From: Ectopseudomonas mendocina | GTDB lineage: Bacteria; Pseudomonadota; Gammaproteobacteria; Pseudomonadales; Pseudomonadaceae | Direction: 5' to 3' | Assembly: GCF_007049795.1 (NCBI RefSeq) | Contig: NZ_SCFY01000007.1 | Span: 124,001-188,000, forward strand | Length of the DNA: 64,000 nt | In this document: piece after piece, positions 56,195 to 62,753 of the stretch | Position numbering within the stretch: position 1 is the first letter of the stretch | How the letters are laid out: every line of letters begins with the position of its first letter | Notes under the pieces: model-generated | Told to the model about the DNA's origin: nothing | Seen by the model: the letters and a program-made list of their open reading frames with translations, nothing else | The model's database searches: none | Program-made: the position numbers and the translations under genes

Positions 56195-56214
56195 ATAACA
56201 GCAAATGCTGTTAT
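56195..56214. promoter_or_regulatory. Operator palindrome upstream of xis-int
   Basis: Perfect 20-bp palindrome ATAACAGCA-AA-TGCTGTTAT between the repressor stop and the xis start. Its core AACAGCAAATGCTGTT recurs with one base changed at 57396-57411. TATATT beside it on the minus strand could be a -10 box for xis-int. Confidence 0.7.
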
Positions 56215-56241
56215 GGTGGGTAAAAAAAGGGGGAGCCACGG

Positions 56242-57294
56242 CTAAGCCATGGCACGGCGCGCTCTCACTAGTCCCATGACGGTACCGACGGTCACTGTGT
56301 TCTCGTCTAGGCGGAGCATCTTTTCGGGGTACTTGGGGTTAAAGATTTCTAGGTACTTTGCGCTTGGTGTCTGGCATAGACGTCCAAAATCAGTAATGTC
56401 CCCGGCGTTCCGAACCACGACATCATCGTTATTGTTGGGCGTGACTGTGGGATCCACCAGGATCAGGTCGCCTACGAGGTAATGAGGCTCCATCTGATCA
56501 AAGCAGACCCTCATCCAAAAGGCGTGGGGGCTATGTTCAAAGGGGCTCAAGAACCAGTCTTTGTCTTGATGTTTTAGGTGGGCTTCGAGCGGTGTGCTCA
56601 GCGCTTCGTTCTCCCAGGAGATGATGGGCAATTTTCGCGCCGGGGGAGGGGTCGGTATACCGGCCTGCGTCTCTGGCTCATCCTCGACAACTGGTGCCAT
56701 TTTGGCGCGGCTGATCAAGCCCAATAAGTGCTGAGGGCCCGTCTCTTCCGCAGGCAAGACTCCCATATCTTTTCGGAAAAAAGCTCCTTTCGCTTGGGCA
56801 AGGTTACCGCCATGGATCAGCCATTCGGGCGTGATATGCAGGGCGTTTGCCAACTCAAGTATCTTCTTGGTGCCCTTATTACGCCCTGTCTCTAAGTTGC
56901 CGATGGTAGCTTGCGAAAGGCCTGACTTTGCGGCCAGTTGGGCTTGCGTCAGCTGGCGTTCTTCACGCAGGAAAGTCAGGCGTTCAGCAAAGCTAGCTAG
57001 CGATTTCTGTGTGGTGATAGCAATGCTTTCACCACTTTCATCCTGTGCAATTGGGCCACCGGTATCAGCAAAGGGGGCAGGGCCCTCTCCGTTGATAAGC
57101 CAGTCAGCAGGCACCTTGAGTGCCTGTGCGAGCTCTACAGCGTTGTGGGAGCTCTTGGACGATCCGCTCTCAAGCAGGGCAACGCTTGACTGGGTAATGC
57201 CGACCAGTCTTGCAAGGTCGCTTTGGGTCAGTTTACGAGCCCTGCGTGCAGTGGCGATCCGGCCACCGAGCGTGTTCGTGTCGAAGGCTTTCAT
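56242..57294 (-). CDS. Phage-type repressor with two tandem HTH domains and a non-catalytic S24-like domain
   Basis: 350 residues from ATG 57294 (AGGAACGAAGCC upstream); longer frames would use TTG and cross the promoter. HTH 1 (~9-68): LTQSDLARLVGITQSSVALL. HTH 2 (~97-160): LTQAQLAAKSGLSQATIGNL. Each HTH is followed by the same phrase (VPADWLINGEG; ITPEWLIHGGN), so the N-terminal half is an internal duplication. After a Pro-rich linker, residues ~230-345 follow the LexA/CI S24 fold (MEPHYLVGDLILVDPT). Where the self-cleaving serine should be, the sequence is FDQMEP (Gln267), and the lysine site reads DFGRL (Gly304). So autocleavage by RecA is not expected and induction must work differently. 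Confidence 0.88.
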   Translation of the reverse strand: MKAFDTNTLGGRIATARRARKLTQSDLARLVGITQSSVALLESGSSKSSHNAVELAQALKVPADWLINGEGPAPFADTGGPIAQDESGESIAITTQKSLASFAERLTFLREERQLTQAQLAAKSGLSQATIGNLETGRNKGTKKILELANALHITPEWLIHGGNLAQAKGAFFRKDMGVLPAEETGPQHLLGLISRAKMAPVVEDEPETQAGIPTPPPARKLPIISWENEALSTPLEAHLKHQDKDWFLSPFEHSPHAFWMRVCFDQMEPHYLVGDLILVDPTVTPNNNDDVVVRNAGDITDFGRLCQTPSAKYLEIFNPKYPEKMLRLDENTVTVGTVMGLVRARRAMA

Positions 57295-57322
57295 TGGCTT
57301 CGTTCCTATTTCAGTTGACTCA

Positions 57323-57351
57323 ATCCTACTCATCATCGATAGCGTTGTCAA
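57323..57351 (-). promoter_or_regulatory. Promoter of the repressor gene
   Basis: On the minus strand TTGACA (57346-57351) and TAGGAT (57323-57328) are 17 bp apart, 29 bp before the repressor start. The -35 box lies inside the palindrome at 57345-57367. Confidence 0.65.
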
Positions 57352-57371
57352 TAAAAGCTATTGACAATAGC
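57345..57371. promoter_or_regulatory. Overlapping operator palindromes in the divergent promoter region
   Basis: TTGTCAATA-aaagc-TATTGACAA (57345-57367) is a perfect inverted repeat, and GCTATTG-a-CAATAGC (57357-57371) is a second one sharing its right arm. They cover the -35 boxes of both divergent promoters. Their half-site differs from the AACAGCA site at 56195 and 57396. Confidence 0.7.
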
Positions 57372-57388
57372 AAGAGAAGCCATATTAT
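57361..57388 (+). promoter_or_regulatory. Strong rightward promoter
   Basis: Consensus TTGACA (57361-57366), 16-bp spacer, TATTAT (57383-57388). Drives the leader ORF and the AcrVA2-like gene. Confidence 0.75.
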
Positions 57389-57395
57389 TTGTGAA

Positions 57396-57411
57396 AACAG
57401 CAACTGCTGTT
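57396..57411. promoter_or_regulatory. Second AACAGCA-type operator
   Basis: AACAGCAACTGCTGTT, 15 of 16 bases identical to the core of the xis-int operator. It starts about where transcription from the rightward promoter should begin, a place where a bound repressor would block it. Confidence 0.65.
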
Positions 57412-57435
57412 GAGAATGACCGATCTGGGGTGGGA

Positions 57436-57543
57436 ATGATGAAAAGACTGAATATTGAGCGACAGAGCCTGAAAGCTGGCAGTGCTGGAATGCGAAAGCA
57501 GTTGTCTGTGTTCGTGGCAGTTCAGGAGGTGCAGCATGGCTAA
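57436..57543 (+). CDS. Leader peptide ORF (35 aa) coupled to the AcrVA2-like gene
   Basis: ATG 57436 after GGGGTGGGA opens MMKRLNIERQSLKAGSAGMR and ends with TAA at 57541-57543, overlapping the AcrVA2-like start (57536) by 8 nt. It contains the AGGAGG of the next gene in its coding sequence. It may serve translational coupling; it is basic and shows no known motif. Whether the peptide itself has a function is unknown. Confidence 0.45.
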   Translation: MMKRLNIERQSLKAGSAGMRKQLSVFVAVQEVQHG

Positions 57544-58549
57544 GGTAAGCCCAATGCAGTATCTGAAGAGTATCACTGAGGCCTATCCGGGAATGTCCTC
57601 TTGGGTCAGAACATGCCTCCAAGACAAGGGCAAGGTCGGTGAACCCGATTGGCCAAACTGGTGTTTTATGCCCATGGCAGCTTGGGCGGCATTGCTTCAA
57701 TTGAAGTATGCCGCCTCTGAACCCGTTGAGATGAAGTGGGCGGTTGCGCAAGGTGTTGGCGCGGTCTCTGCCGTAGGTATTTGGCGGTACTCGCAGGGTA
57801 TTTATAGGTATGACACAGACTTGCTTGATGCGCTTGCGGATTCAGATCTCTCGGGTGATCTTCCGTCAGAACTATTCCGTCGGCTGCCAGAATGGTGTGT
57901 CTATATTGAGACCCCGGGGTTGACTTGGCTTGGTACGGCGCTTCATGGATTTTGGGCGCATTTGGAATGGGATTTCAATGACCAGCGTGAAGAGCTCAGG
58001 CTGGTTATGAATACTGACGATGGCCTGTTTACACAGGCACTACACCTTGGCAAATGGTCAATTGAGGAGGCATTGTACAAGGCATTTGAGTTTACGCTGA
58101 GCAATGCCAAGAACAATAACTTGACGACCTTTTTGACCATGGACTTTTTGGTTCAGTTTTCACCACTTGAGGAACTGAAGCCATTAATTTCCATCCTGCT
58201 GTACCTTTGCTCTGACGAGCCCGATTTCGATCCATTGAGAACACCACAACCCAGGCCAAGTAGACCTGCTCTAAAAAAAGGGAAGCGGGGGCAATATATT
58301 TTCACGCCTGATAAACCCAAAGTCTTCCCGGTAGGCGGACGTGTCGGGCCGATGTTACGACAGGCCATCGAATCTGAGGTTACCGGTCGTACAATCAAAA
58401 CACACCTCAGGCGAGGCCATTGGCATGGGTTCTGGAAGGGGCCGCGCTCGGGTGTGCGGAATTTTATTTATCACTGGATTGCGCCTCTGGTTGTCGTGGG
58501 GAGAAAGCAATCCGAGGTGATGGATGCCGAAACATTTGAGTCAAGTTGA
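57536..58549 (+). CDS. AcrVA2-like protein, full length
   Basis: 337 residues from ATG 57536 with a consensus AGGAGG 6 nt upstream. From memory of the 322-residue Moraxella AcrVA2, an anti-CRISPR that blocks Cas12a biogenesis, the blocks match along the whole length: GIWRYSQGIYRYDTDLLDAL (AcrVA2 GAWRNTLGIYQLDEEIIKDC), LPEWCVY at 117-123 (LPDWCVY), GFWAH at 138-142 (GFWAI), LLYLCSDEPDFD at 221-232 (LLWLCVAEPDIT), IFTPDKPKVFPVGGRVG at 255-271 (FVTPSEPFIYQIGERLG), THLRRGHWHGFWKG at 289-302 (PHIRRGHWHGYWQG). Pseudomonads rarely carry Cas12a, so the target may differ. First gene of the rightward operon, followed by a terminator. Confidence 0.85.
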   Translation: MAKVSPMQYLKSITEAYPGMSSWVRTCLQDKGKVGEPDWPNWCFMPMAAWAALLQLKYAASEPVEMKWAVAQGVGAVSAVGIWRYSQGIYRYDTDLLDALADSDLSGDLPSELFRRLPEWCVYIETPGLTWLGTALHGFWAHLEWDFNDQREELRLVMNTDDGLFTQALHLGKWSIEEALYKAFEFTLSNAKNNNLTTFLTMDFLVQFSPLEELKPLISILLYLCSDEPDFDPLRTPQPRPSRPALKKGKRGQYIFTPDKPKVFPVGGRVGPMLRQAIESEVTGRTIKTHLRRGHWHGFWKGPRSGVRNFIYHWIAPLVVVGRKQSEVMDAETFESS

Positions 58550-58576
58550 GTGATGCCGAAAGGGCTGCATGGCTCT

Positions 58577-58614
58577 AAATCCTGGTCACGCTGCGACCAG
58601 GATTTGCTTTTTTT
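58577..58614 (+). terminator. Terminator after the AcrVA2-like gene
   Basis: Perfect 11-bp stem AAATCCTGGTC (58577-58587) / GACCAGGATTT (58595-58605), 7-base loop, then a run of seven T. Confidence 0.92.
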
Positions 58615-58691
58615 AGGAAGGGCAGTATCAGACTTCTTGTCGCCTGAGCTGACTTATCAAAACGATAGATCGGGGGCGTCAAAGAGAGCTG

Positions 58692-58977
58692 TATCTGTCA
58701 GGTGAAACTAAACCCTACAGCGAAGTGATGACCTAAAGGGTGTCGGCTGCATGGTCACGCTGATTGTCGACCAAGGTTGAAGGGAGAATGGACGGCGGTT
58801 CTTAAGAACCACGACCCCCGTCAGCCAGTCGGCTATCTGACAGGTGAGACCAAAATCCCCAGTGAAGTGATGACCTACGTGACATCGGCGGCCTGGTCAC
58901 GCTGATTGCCAGCCGGAGGTTGAACAGGGAATGAAGGCAGGTTCTTACGAACCACGATCTCAGGCAGCAAGTCAGGG
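58692..58977. repeat. Tandem imperfect repeat, two ~142-bp units
   Basis: Unit 1 starts TATCTGTCAGGTGAAACTAA at 58692 and unit 2 TATCTGACAGGTGAGACCAA at 58834. Shared landmarks in the same order: GAAGTGATGACCTA, GGTCACGCTGATTG, GGTTGAA, GGTTCTTAAGAACCACGA (unit 2 GGTTCTTACGAACCACGA), then CAGCCAGTC / CAGCAAGTC. Unit 1 holds the perfect palindrome GGTTCTTAAGAACC at 58797-58810. No convincing protein is encoded on either strand. It may be a structured RNA or protein-binding array. Confidence 0.7.
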
Positions 58978-59119
58978 TATCAGCCTGATGTAGGACGCGA
59001 CCTGGTGTTAAGGGGTGTCCTTTGGGTGGTCGTTTGTTCGACCGCCTTACGGTGTGCTTTGGTATAGCTGAGTTGAGCTGGTTATATATCAGTAGGTGTT
59101 TTTCTATATATTTACCTGT

Positions 59120-59134
59120 GGCATTTAAAATGCC
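59120..59134. promoter_or_regulatory. 15-bp palindrome GGCATTTAAAATGCC
   Basis: Perfect 7-bp arms around a central A in a very AT-rich stretch just ahead of the ~290-bp leader repeat; looks like an operator. The second leader copy at 63713 lacks it. Confidence 0.4.
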
Positions 59135-59423
59135 TGTCAATATATGTGTATTATAAAAAGAATTTAATAAAATTTTCTGCTGGGGCTTGACGACTATGCA
59201 CTCTCGGCGTTTATTCTATTTGCGTGTTCAAGCAATGGGTTCGATAAGGTGAGCAAGCAGATCGAAGAGAAGGGCGGATAAGCAAGGTGGTTTAGGGTTA
59301 ATAACTTTAAACCGCATTTCCAGTTCGCTGATTAATGCAGGCGAATTCGTCACTGCGTTTTCATTTGGGGTATCGATCTCTACGCCTTGGGGCAGGTTAT
59401 CCAAGGCAGGCAAGTTGCACCCT
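59135..59423. repeat. Leader repeat copy A (~290 bp) with conserved promoter
   Basis: Diverged copy of 63713-64000. Shared: TGTCAATATAT at the start; GGCTTGAC, GCACTC, then CGTTTATT and TATTTGC about 55 bp in (a likely promoter, with TTGAC and TTTATT 17-18 bp apart); GCTGATTAATGCAG vs GCCGATTAGTACTG; and GCCTTGGGGCAGGTTATCCA vs GCCTTGGGTCAGCCTATCCC near the end. It ends 42 bp before the gene at 59465. The open frame on its minus strand (61 codons) is broken by stops in copy B, so it is not called a gene. Confidence 0.65.
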
Positions 59424-59464
59424 GAATTCAGGTTAGGCGAGATATACCGGGATAGCTGGGGTGG

Positions 59465-59872
59465 ATGATGAGTGAGTTAAACAAGATTGCAGCGTTGTTA
59501 CACGGCCCTGGCGAAGTGATGCCTGGCATTCAAATGAGCTGGGAGCAGGCGCGTGCGCGTGTGGAGGCCAGAGGCCGTGCGTCTTGGATGGATTTTTGTG
59601 TAGTCGAGAACTGGAATTGGATTGATCTCACTCTTTCCGCAGAGGCGCAAGAGAAGTTCCGTTCCGCTGGTTTGCAGCCGGTAGTGCTGTATGCACATAA
59701 CGTTTTGTTTGATAGCCGGCGGCGATTTGATGTCGGCGATTGGGTGCGCACCACGCCGTTGGTGAGCTTTAGCGAGGATTGCTTCTTTCAGACGCGTAAC
59801 ACGCTGTACGTGTTGGTCGGAAACGGCCAGCGCAAGCAGGCCGAGTTTGCAACGGTCATGAGCATTTTTTGA
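59465..59872 (+). CDS. Mobile-element protein, DUF6957-like
   Basis: 135 residues, start ATG 59465 after AGCTGGGGTGG. LLHGPGEVMPGIQMSWEQAR, ENWNWIDLTLSAEAQEKF, LYAHNVLFDSRRRFDVGDWV and the end KQAEFATVMSIF are the kind of sequence I recall for DUF6957, a small family common in Pseudomonas prophage and island accessory regions; the exact family number is from memory. No function known. The next gene follows closely and may be coupled (a TTG overlaps the stop). Confidence 0.7.
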   Translation: MMSELNKIAALLHGPGEVMPGIQMSWEQARARVEARGRASWMDFCVVENWNWIDLTLSAEAQEKFRSAGLQPVVLYAHNVLFDSRRRFDVGDWVRTTPLVSFSEDCFFQTRNTLYVLVGNGQRKQAEFATVMSIF

Positions 59873-59880
59873 GTGAAGTT

Positions 59881-60174
59881 ATGGCTACCACCGATCCGTT
59901 ACCCGAGGCGGTGTGCTGCGATCTTTGCGGGAGCGATCTACGCATGCCGGGCTATGGCCAACAGTCTGGGCTGCTGCACGCCAGGTGGGGCTATGGCTCG
60001 CGGCATGACGGTGAGCATTACCGTGTCCAGTTGTGCGAAGCCTGTTTCTTCCAGGTGCTGGCGTACATCCGGCAAGAGCGTCGGGTACAGCGTCTTTTCG
60101 ATGAAGAACCACTGGATGATCAGGATTTTGGGCTGATAACTCGTGGAGATTATTGGGGGGATGTGAGCGGTTAA
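59881..60174 (+). CDS. Small cysteine-rich (putative zinc) island protein
   Basis: 97 residues from ATG 59881; a TTG at 59869 that overlaps the previous stop is an alternative. CCDLCGSDLRMPGYG and VQLCEACFFQVLAYI provide two CxxC pairs suited to zinc, separated by HARWGYGSRHDGEHYRV. Probably a small zinc-ribbon-like protein; no function known. Lies 8 bp after the DUF6957-like gene. Confidence 0.7.
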   Translation: MATTDPLPEAVCCDLCGSDLRMPGYGQQSGLLHARWGYGSRHDGEHYRVQLCEACFFQVLAYIRQERRVQRLFDEEPLDDQDFGLITRGDYWGDVSG

Positions 60175-60213
60175 TAGAGCGGGTTAGATATTTAATGACT
60201 AGGGGTGATAGTT

Positions 60214-60657
60214 ATGTTCAGGGCATCGCGTGACTGGATGGCTAAGAGGGGTGAGATTCTCGAGCCTGAACCAGGGTCTATGTATTTTGCGATGGTTGAG
60301 CTGGAGTTTGCATTGCCGTGGTTTCATTTACGAGTAGAGATTAAGGCAGAAGACGGAGTTTACTACACACAAGTGTTGCCCAGCGGTATTGAAGAGTTTA
60401 AATGTTTCATGAAGTGGGCTGGCCTTGATGAGAGAGCCCTATCCGTTAAAGCTCAGGTTATGCTGCCCATGCATATGACCGGGCGTGATGAATGGACACT
60501 GGAACCCTTAGTAACACTTCATGAGGTCACAGGAGCCGATTTTAAAACCGACTGGTTTTTTACCGTGGCCTCGGGTGCTGTGTTTCGTTATGGGGATGGC
60601 GCAACACTCGCTTTGGAAAATGCGCTGAATCCACTGCTGATCTATCCGCGGTTCTGA
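60214..60657 (+). CDS. Unrecognised island protein
   Basis: 147 residues from ATG 60214, preceded by AGGGGTGA (a GTG three codons earlier is possible but badly spaced). Soluble, no signal or TM, with aromatic-rich stretches (FALPWFHLRVEIKAEDGVYY, DFKTDWFFTVASGAVFRYGD). I do not recognise a family. Same strand as its neighbours, 39 bp after the previous gene. Confidence 0.6.
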   Translation: MFRASRDWMAKRGEILEPEPGSMYFAMVELEFALPWFHLRVEIKAEDGVYYTQVLPSGIEEFKCFMKWAGLDERALSVKAQVMLPMHMTGRDEWTLEPLVTLHEVTGADFKTDWFFTVASGAVFRYGDGATLALENALNPLLIYPRF

Positions 60658-60659
60658 TA

Positions 60660-60925
60660 TCACGTGTTGCCCTGTCCGCTCGGAAGAGGTCGCCGTGGCC
60701 TGGGCCTGGCAGGGTATTGCTCCACTTGTGGTTACGGTTCTACCCGGCTCGCACGCAGGCTTCGATGCCAGCTGAGACTGAAGAATGAGCGCCTGTGCTC
60801 AGTCAGGAGGATGTCGTGATCAACTCGCGTGGTTACCCAGGTGAGGGGCCGCGCTTGGATACAGCGCTGGTCGACCAGCTCGTCGGGATAAAGGTCGTAT
60901 TGTTCACATGGCCTCATCGTCGCAA
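60660..60925 (+). pseudogene. Remnant of a second metallophosphoesterase cassette
   Basis: The leader TCACGTGTTGCCCTGTCCGC at 60660 matches TCACGTGTTGTCCTGTGTGT at 61984, directly upstream of the phosphatase at 62016 (22 of 27 bases over the full block). Downstream, 60816-60872 translates as VINSRGYPGEGPRLDTALVD, matching the end of that phosphatase (VVCNPRGYPGEETGFDPALV). The catalytic middle is gone. The rest of the 428-bp gap to 61085 holds no supported gene. Confidence 0.6.
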
Positions 60926-61085
60926 GAGTTGAGATCCTCACGAAATACGGGGTTAGCCAGTACTTAGAAGCAAGAAGTACTCGGTCTGAATACTAAGAAT
61001 AAATATATAGCGCTCTCAGCATAAGGGCGTTGACTTCGCTCGTTCTCAAGGCGCAATTATATATAAAGCATATAGGGGAAATGCC

Positions 61086-61838
61086 ATGCGCAGAAGCTAC
61101 GAAATCAATTCTAAAAAATGTCACTTCTATGAGGGTGAAAACGAGATTGGTCATGATGTTTCAGACCTTTTCGATCTGCTGAGCATTCCGGTGGAGGCCC
61201 AGGGGGCTGTTCTATATCAATGGAAGGGCAGGATCACAACATACGTGGATGAGGGAAGTGAGGGGGGTGTAGTTTATTTAATTCCAGAGAGTGATTTAAA
61301 GGCGTTCTTAAAGAGTGCCATTGCAGCCAGCACAGAGAAAACCATTGTAAATGCTGCGTCGTTATTTGCAAAAATAACTCAAGAGCGCCTGGACTCAATT
61401 GTAGGGAATGACTCCCCTCAATTATCACACTCAGACCCCGCAGTGCGCAGCGCGATGCTGAAGGCGTCGAGAAATGGGTTTATTAGCTTTTATGATGATA
61501 TGGAGGTTTATGCAAAGAATAAACTATTAAGCCTCGAACAAATTAAGGAGTGGAGTCGAATAAAGAATCTTCTGCCAGATAGAAAGGGGGCTATCAATGA
61601 TCGGCATCTTTACGCGCTGATTATGTTGATCGCTCCAATTTGGCCAGATCCCAAGAATGCCAGACAGTATGCTTTCGACAATAACTACCTGATCATCCAG
61701 ACTATATTGCTTAACGTTTATAAATTTGACGGATTTAGCAAGTCTCAAAAAGCATTAATGCTTCAGGAGGTAGTGCGGCAAATCGGACAGAGAGATCAAG
61801 CGAAAGGAGAGTTAAAGAATGATCAGCCAGAGCCTTGA
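61086..61838 (+). CDS. Unrecognised AT-rich island gene
   Basis: 250 residues from ATG 61086, preceded by AGGGGAAATGCC. Charged, helical, no signal peptide or TM. Blocks such as KCHFYEGENEIGHDVSDLFD, LASIVGND-type loops and DGFSKSQKALMLQEVVRQIG do not match a family I know. GC content is clearly lower than in the flanking core genes, and rare codons such as ATA and AGA are frequent, so it is a recent acquisition. A promoter-like TTGACT near 61031 and TATATA stretch precede it. Confidence 0.65.
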   Translation: MRRSYEINSKKCHFYEGENEIGHDVSDLFDLLSIPVEAQGAVLYQWKGRITTYVDEGSEGGVVYLIPESDLKAFLKSAIAASTEKTIVNAASLFAKITQERLDSIVGNDSPQLSHSDPAVRSAMLKASRNGFISFYDDMEVYAKNKLLSLEQIKEWSRIKNLLPDRKGAINDRHLYALIMLIAPIWPDPKNARQYAFDNNYLIIQTILLNVYKFDGFSKSQKALMLQEVVRQIGQRDQAKGELKNDQPEP

Positions 61839-62015
61839 TGGCTCCGGGTTAGACGCCAACGATTAAATAATCAGGTCAATTTCAAGCGGCTCTCTGTTGT
61901 CACGCTCGGAATGAGCGGCTGGCTTGAGGTGCTCGGAAATAACCGATCATCCTTTCAAGACTGATTGATTTTCGACACTGATTTCACGTGTTGTCCTGTG
62001 TGTTCGGGAGCCGTC

Positions 62016-62753
62016 ATGCATATTCACGTACTGTCAGATTTGCACTTGGAATTTAGCCCCTTTGCGCCTCAGGTCACGGCAGCTGATGTGGTCATTCTGG
62101 CCGGTGATATTCATGTCAAAGGCCGTGGTGTTCCTTGGGCCAGGCAAGCCTTTGAGGGGCCTGTGTTGTATGTGCCGGGTAACCACGAGTTTTACGGCGG
62201 CCACCTTTCTCACACGCTGGCTTCGATGCGTGCTGAGGCTGATACGCGAGTGCGTGTGCTCGAACGGGATGACGTGGTGATCAACGGTACGCGCTTTCTG
62301 GGCTGCACGCTGTGGACGGACTTTACGGCCAAGGGTAGTGCTCATCTGGCGGCATTACAGGCTCACGCTGAGATGAACGACTTTCGAAAGATTCGCACCA
62401 GGGCCTATCAACGCATCGTTCCGAATGACCTGGTGCAAGAGTGCCTCAATTCTCTTCAGTGGCTGCGCCTGAAGCTGGCGGAGCCTTTCGTGGGTAAGAC
62501 GGTGGTCATCACCCACCATGCGCCATCGCTTCGCTCGCTAGCCGATAACCCGCATGCGGGGAACCTGCTCGATGCGGCCTATGCCACCAATTGTGAAACG
62601 TTGATGGGGGCGGAGCGCGTCGTGTTGTGGATCCATGGGCATTCGCACTGCGCTGTGGATTACAAGATTGCCGGCACACGAGTTGTCTGCAATCCGCGAG
62701 GTTATCCAGGTGAGGAGACTGGCTTTGATCCAGCACTGGTGTTGACGCTATGA
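62016..62753 (+). CDS. Calcineurin-like metallophosphoesterase of the island
   Basis: 245 residues from ATG 62016 (CGGGAGCCGTC). All metal-binding motifs are present: SDLHLEF at the start, GDIHVKG ~32, GNHEFYGG ~55, ITHHAPS ~170 and IHGHSHCAVDY ~213. This YfcE/MPE-like type hydrolyses phosphodiesters or phosphomonoesters; the substrate is unknown and could be a nucleotide. Stop overlaps the next start (ATGA at 62750-62753), so it is made together with the half-length AcrVA2-like protein. Confidence 0.9.
   Translation: MHIHVLSDLHLEFSPFAPQVTAADVVILAGDIHVKGRGVPWARQAFEGPVLYVPGNHEFYGGHLSHTLASMRAEADTRVRVLERDDVVINGTRFLGCTLWTDFTAKGSAHLAALQAHAEMNDFRKIRTRAYQRIVPNDLVQECLNSLQWLRLKLAEPFVGKTVVITHHAPSLRSLADNPHAGNLLDAAYATNCETLMGAERVVLWIHGHSHCAVDYKIAGTRVVCNPRGYPGEETGFDPALVLTL

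Noticed and set aside
58692..58977. Tandem repeat considered as a CRISPR array
   Set aside because: Only two units of ~142 bp with divergence throughout; no short identical repeats with unique spacers and no cas genes.
58802..59140. 112-codon minus-strand ORF over the tandem repeat
   Set aside because: Crosses the second repeat unit with basic, low-quality sequence and no ribosome site.
59228..59413. 61-codon minus-strand ORF within leader repeat copy A
   Set aside because: The homologous copy B has several stops in this frame, so the conserved feature is the DNA, not a protein.
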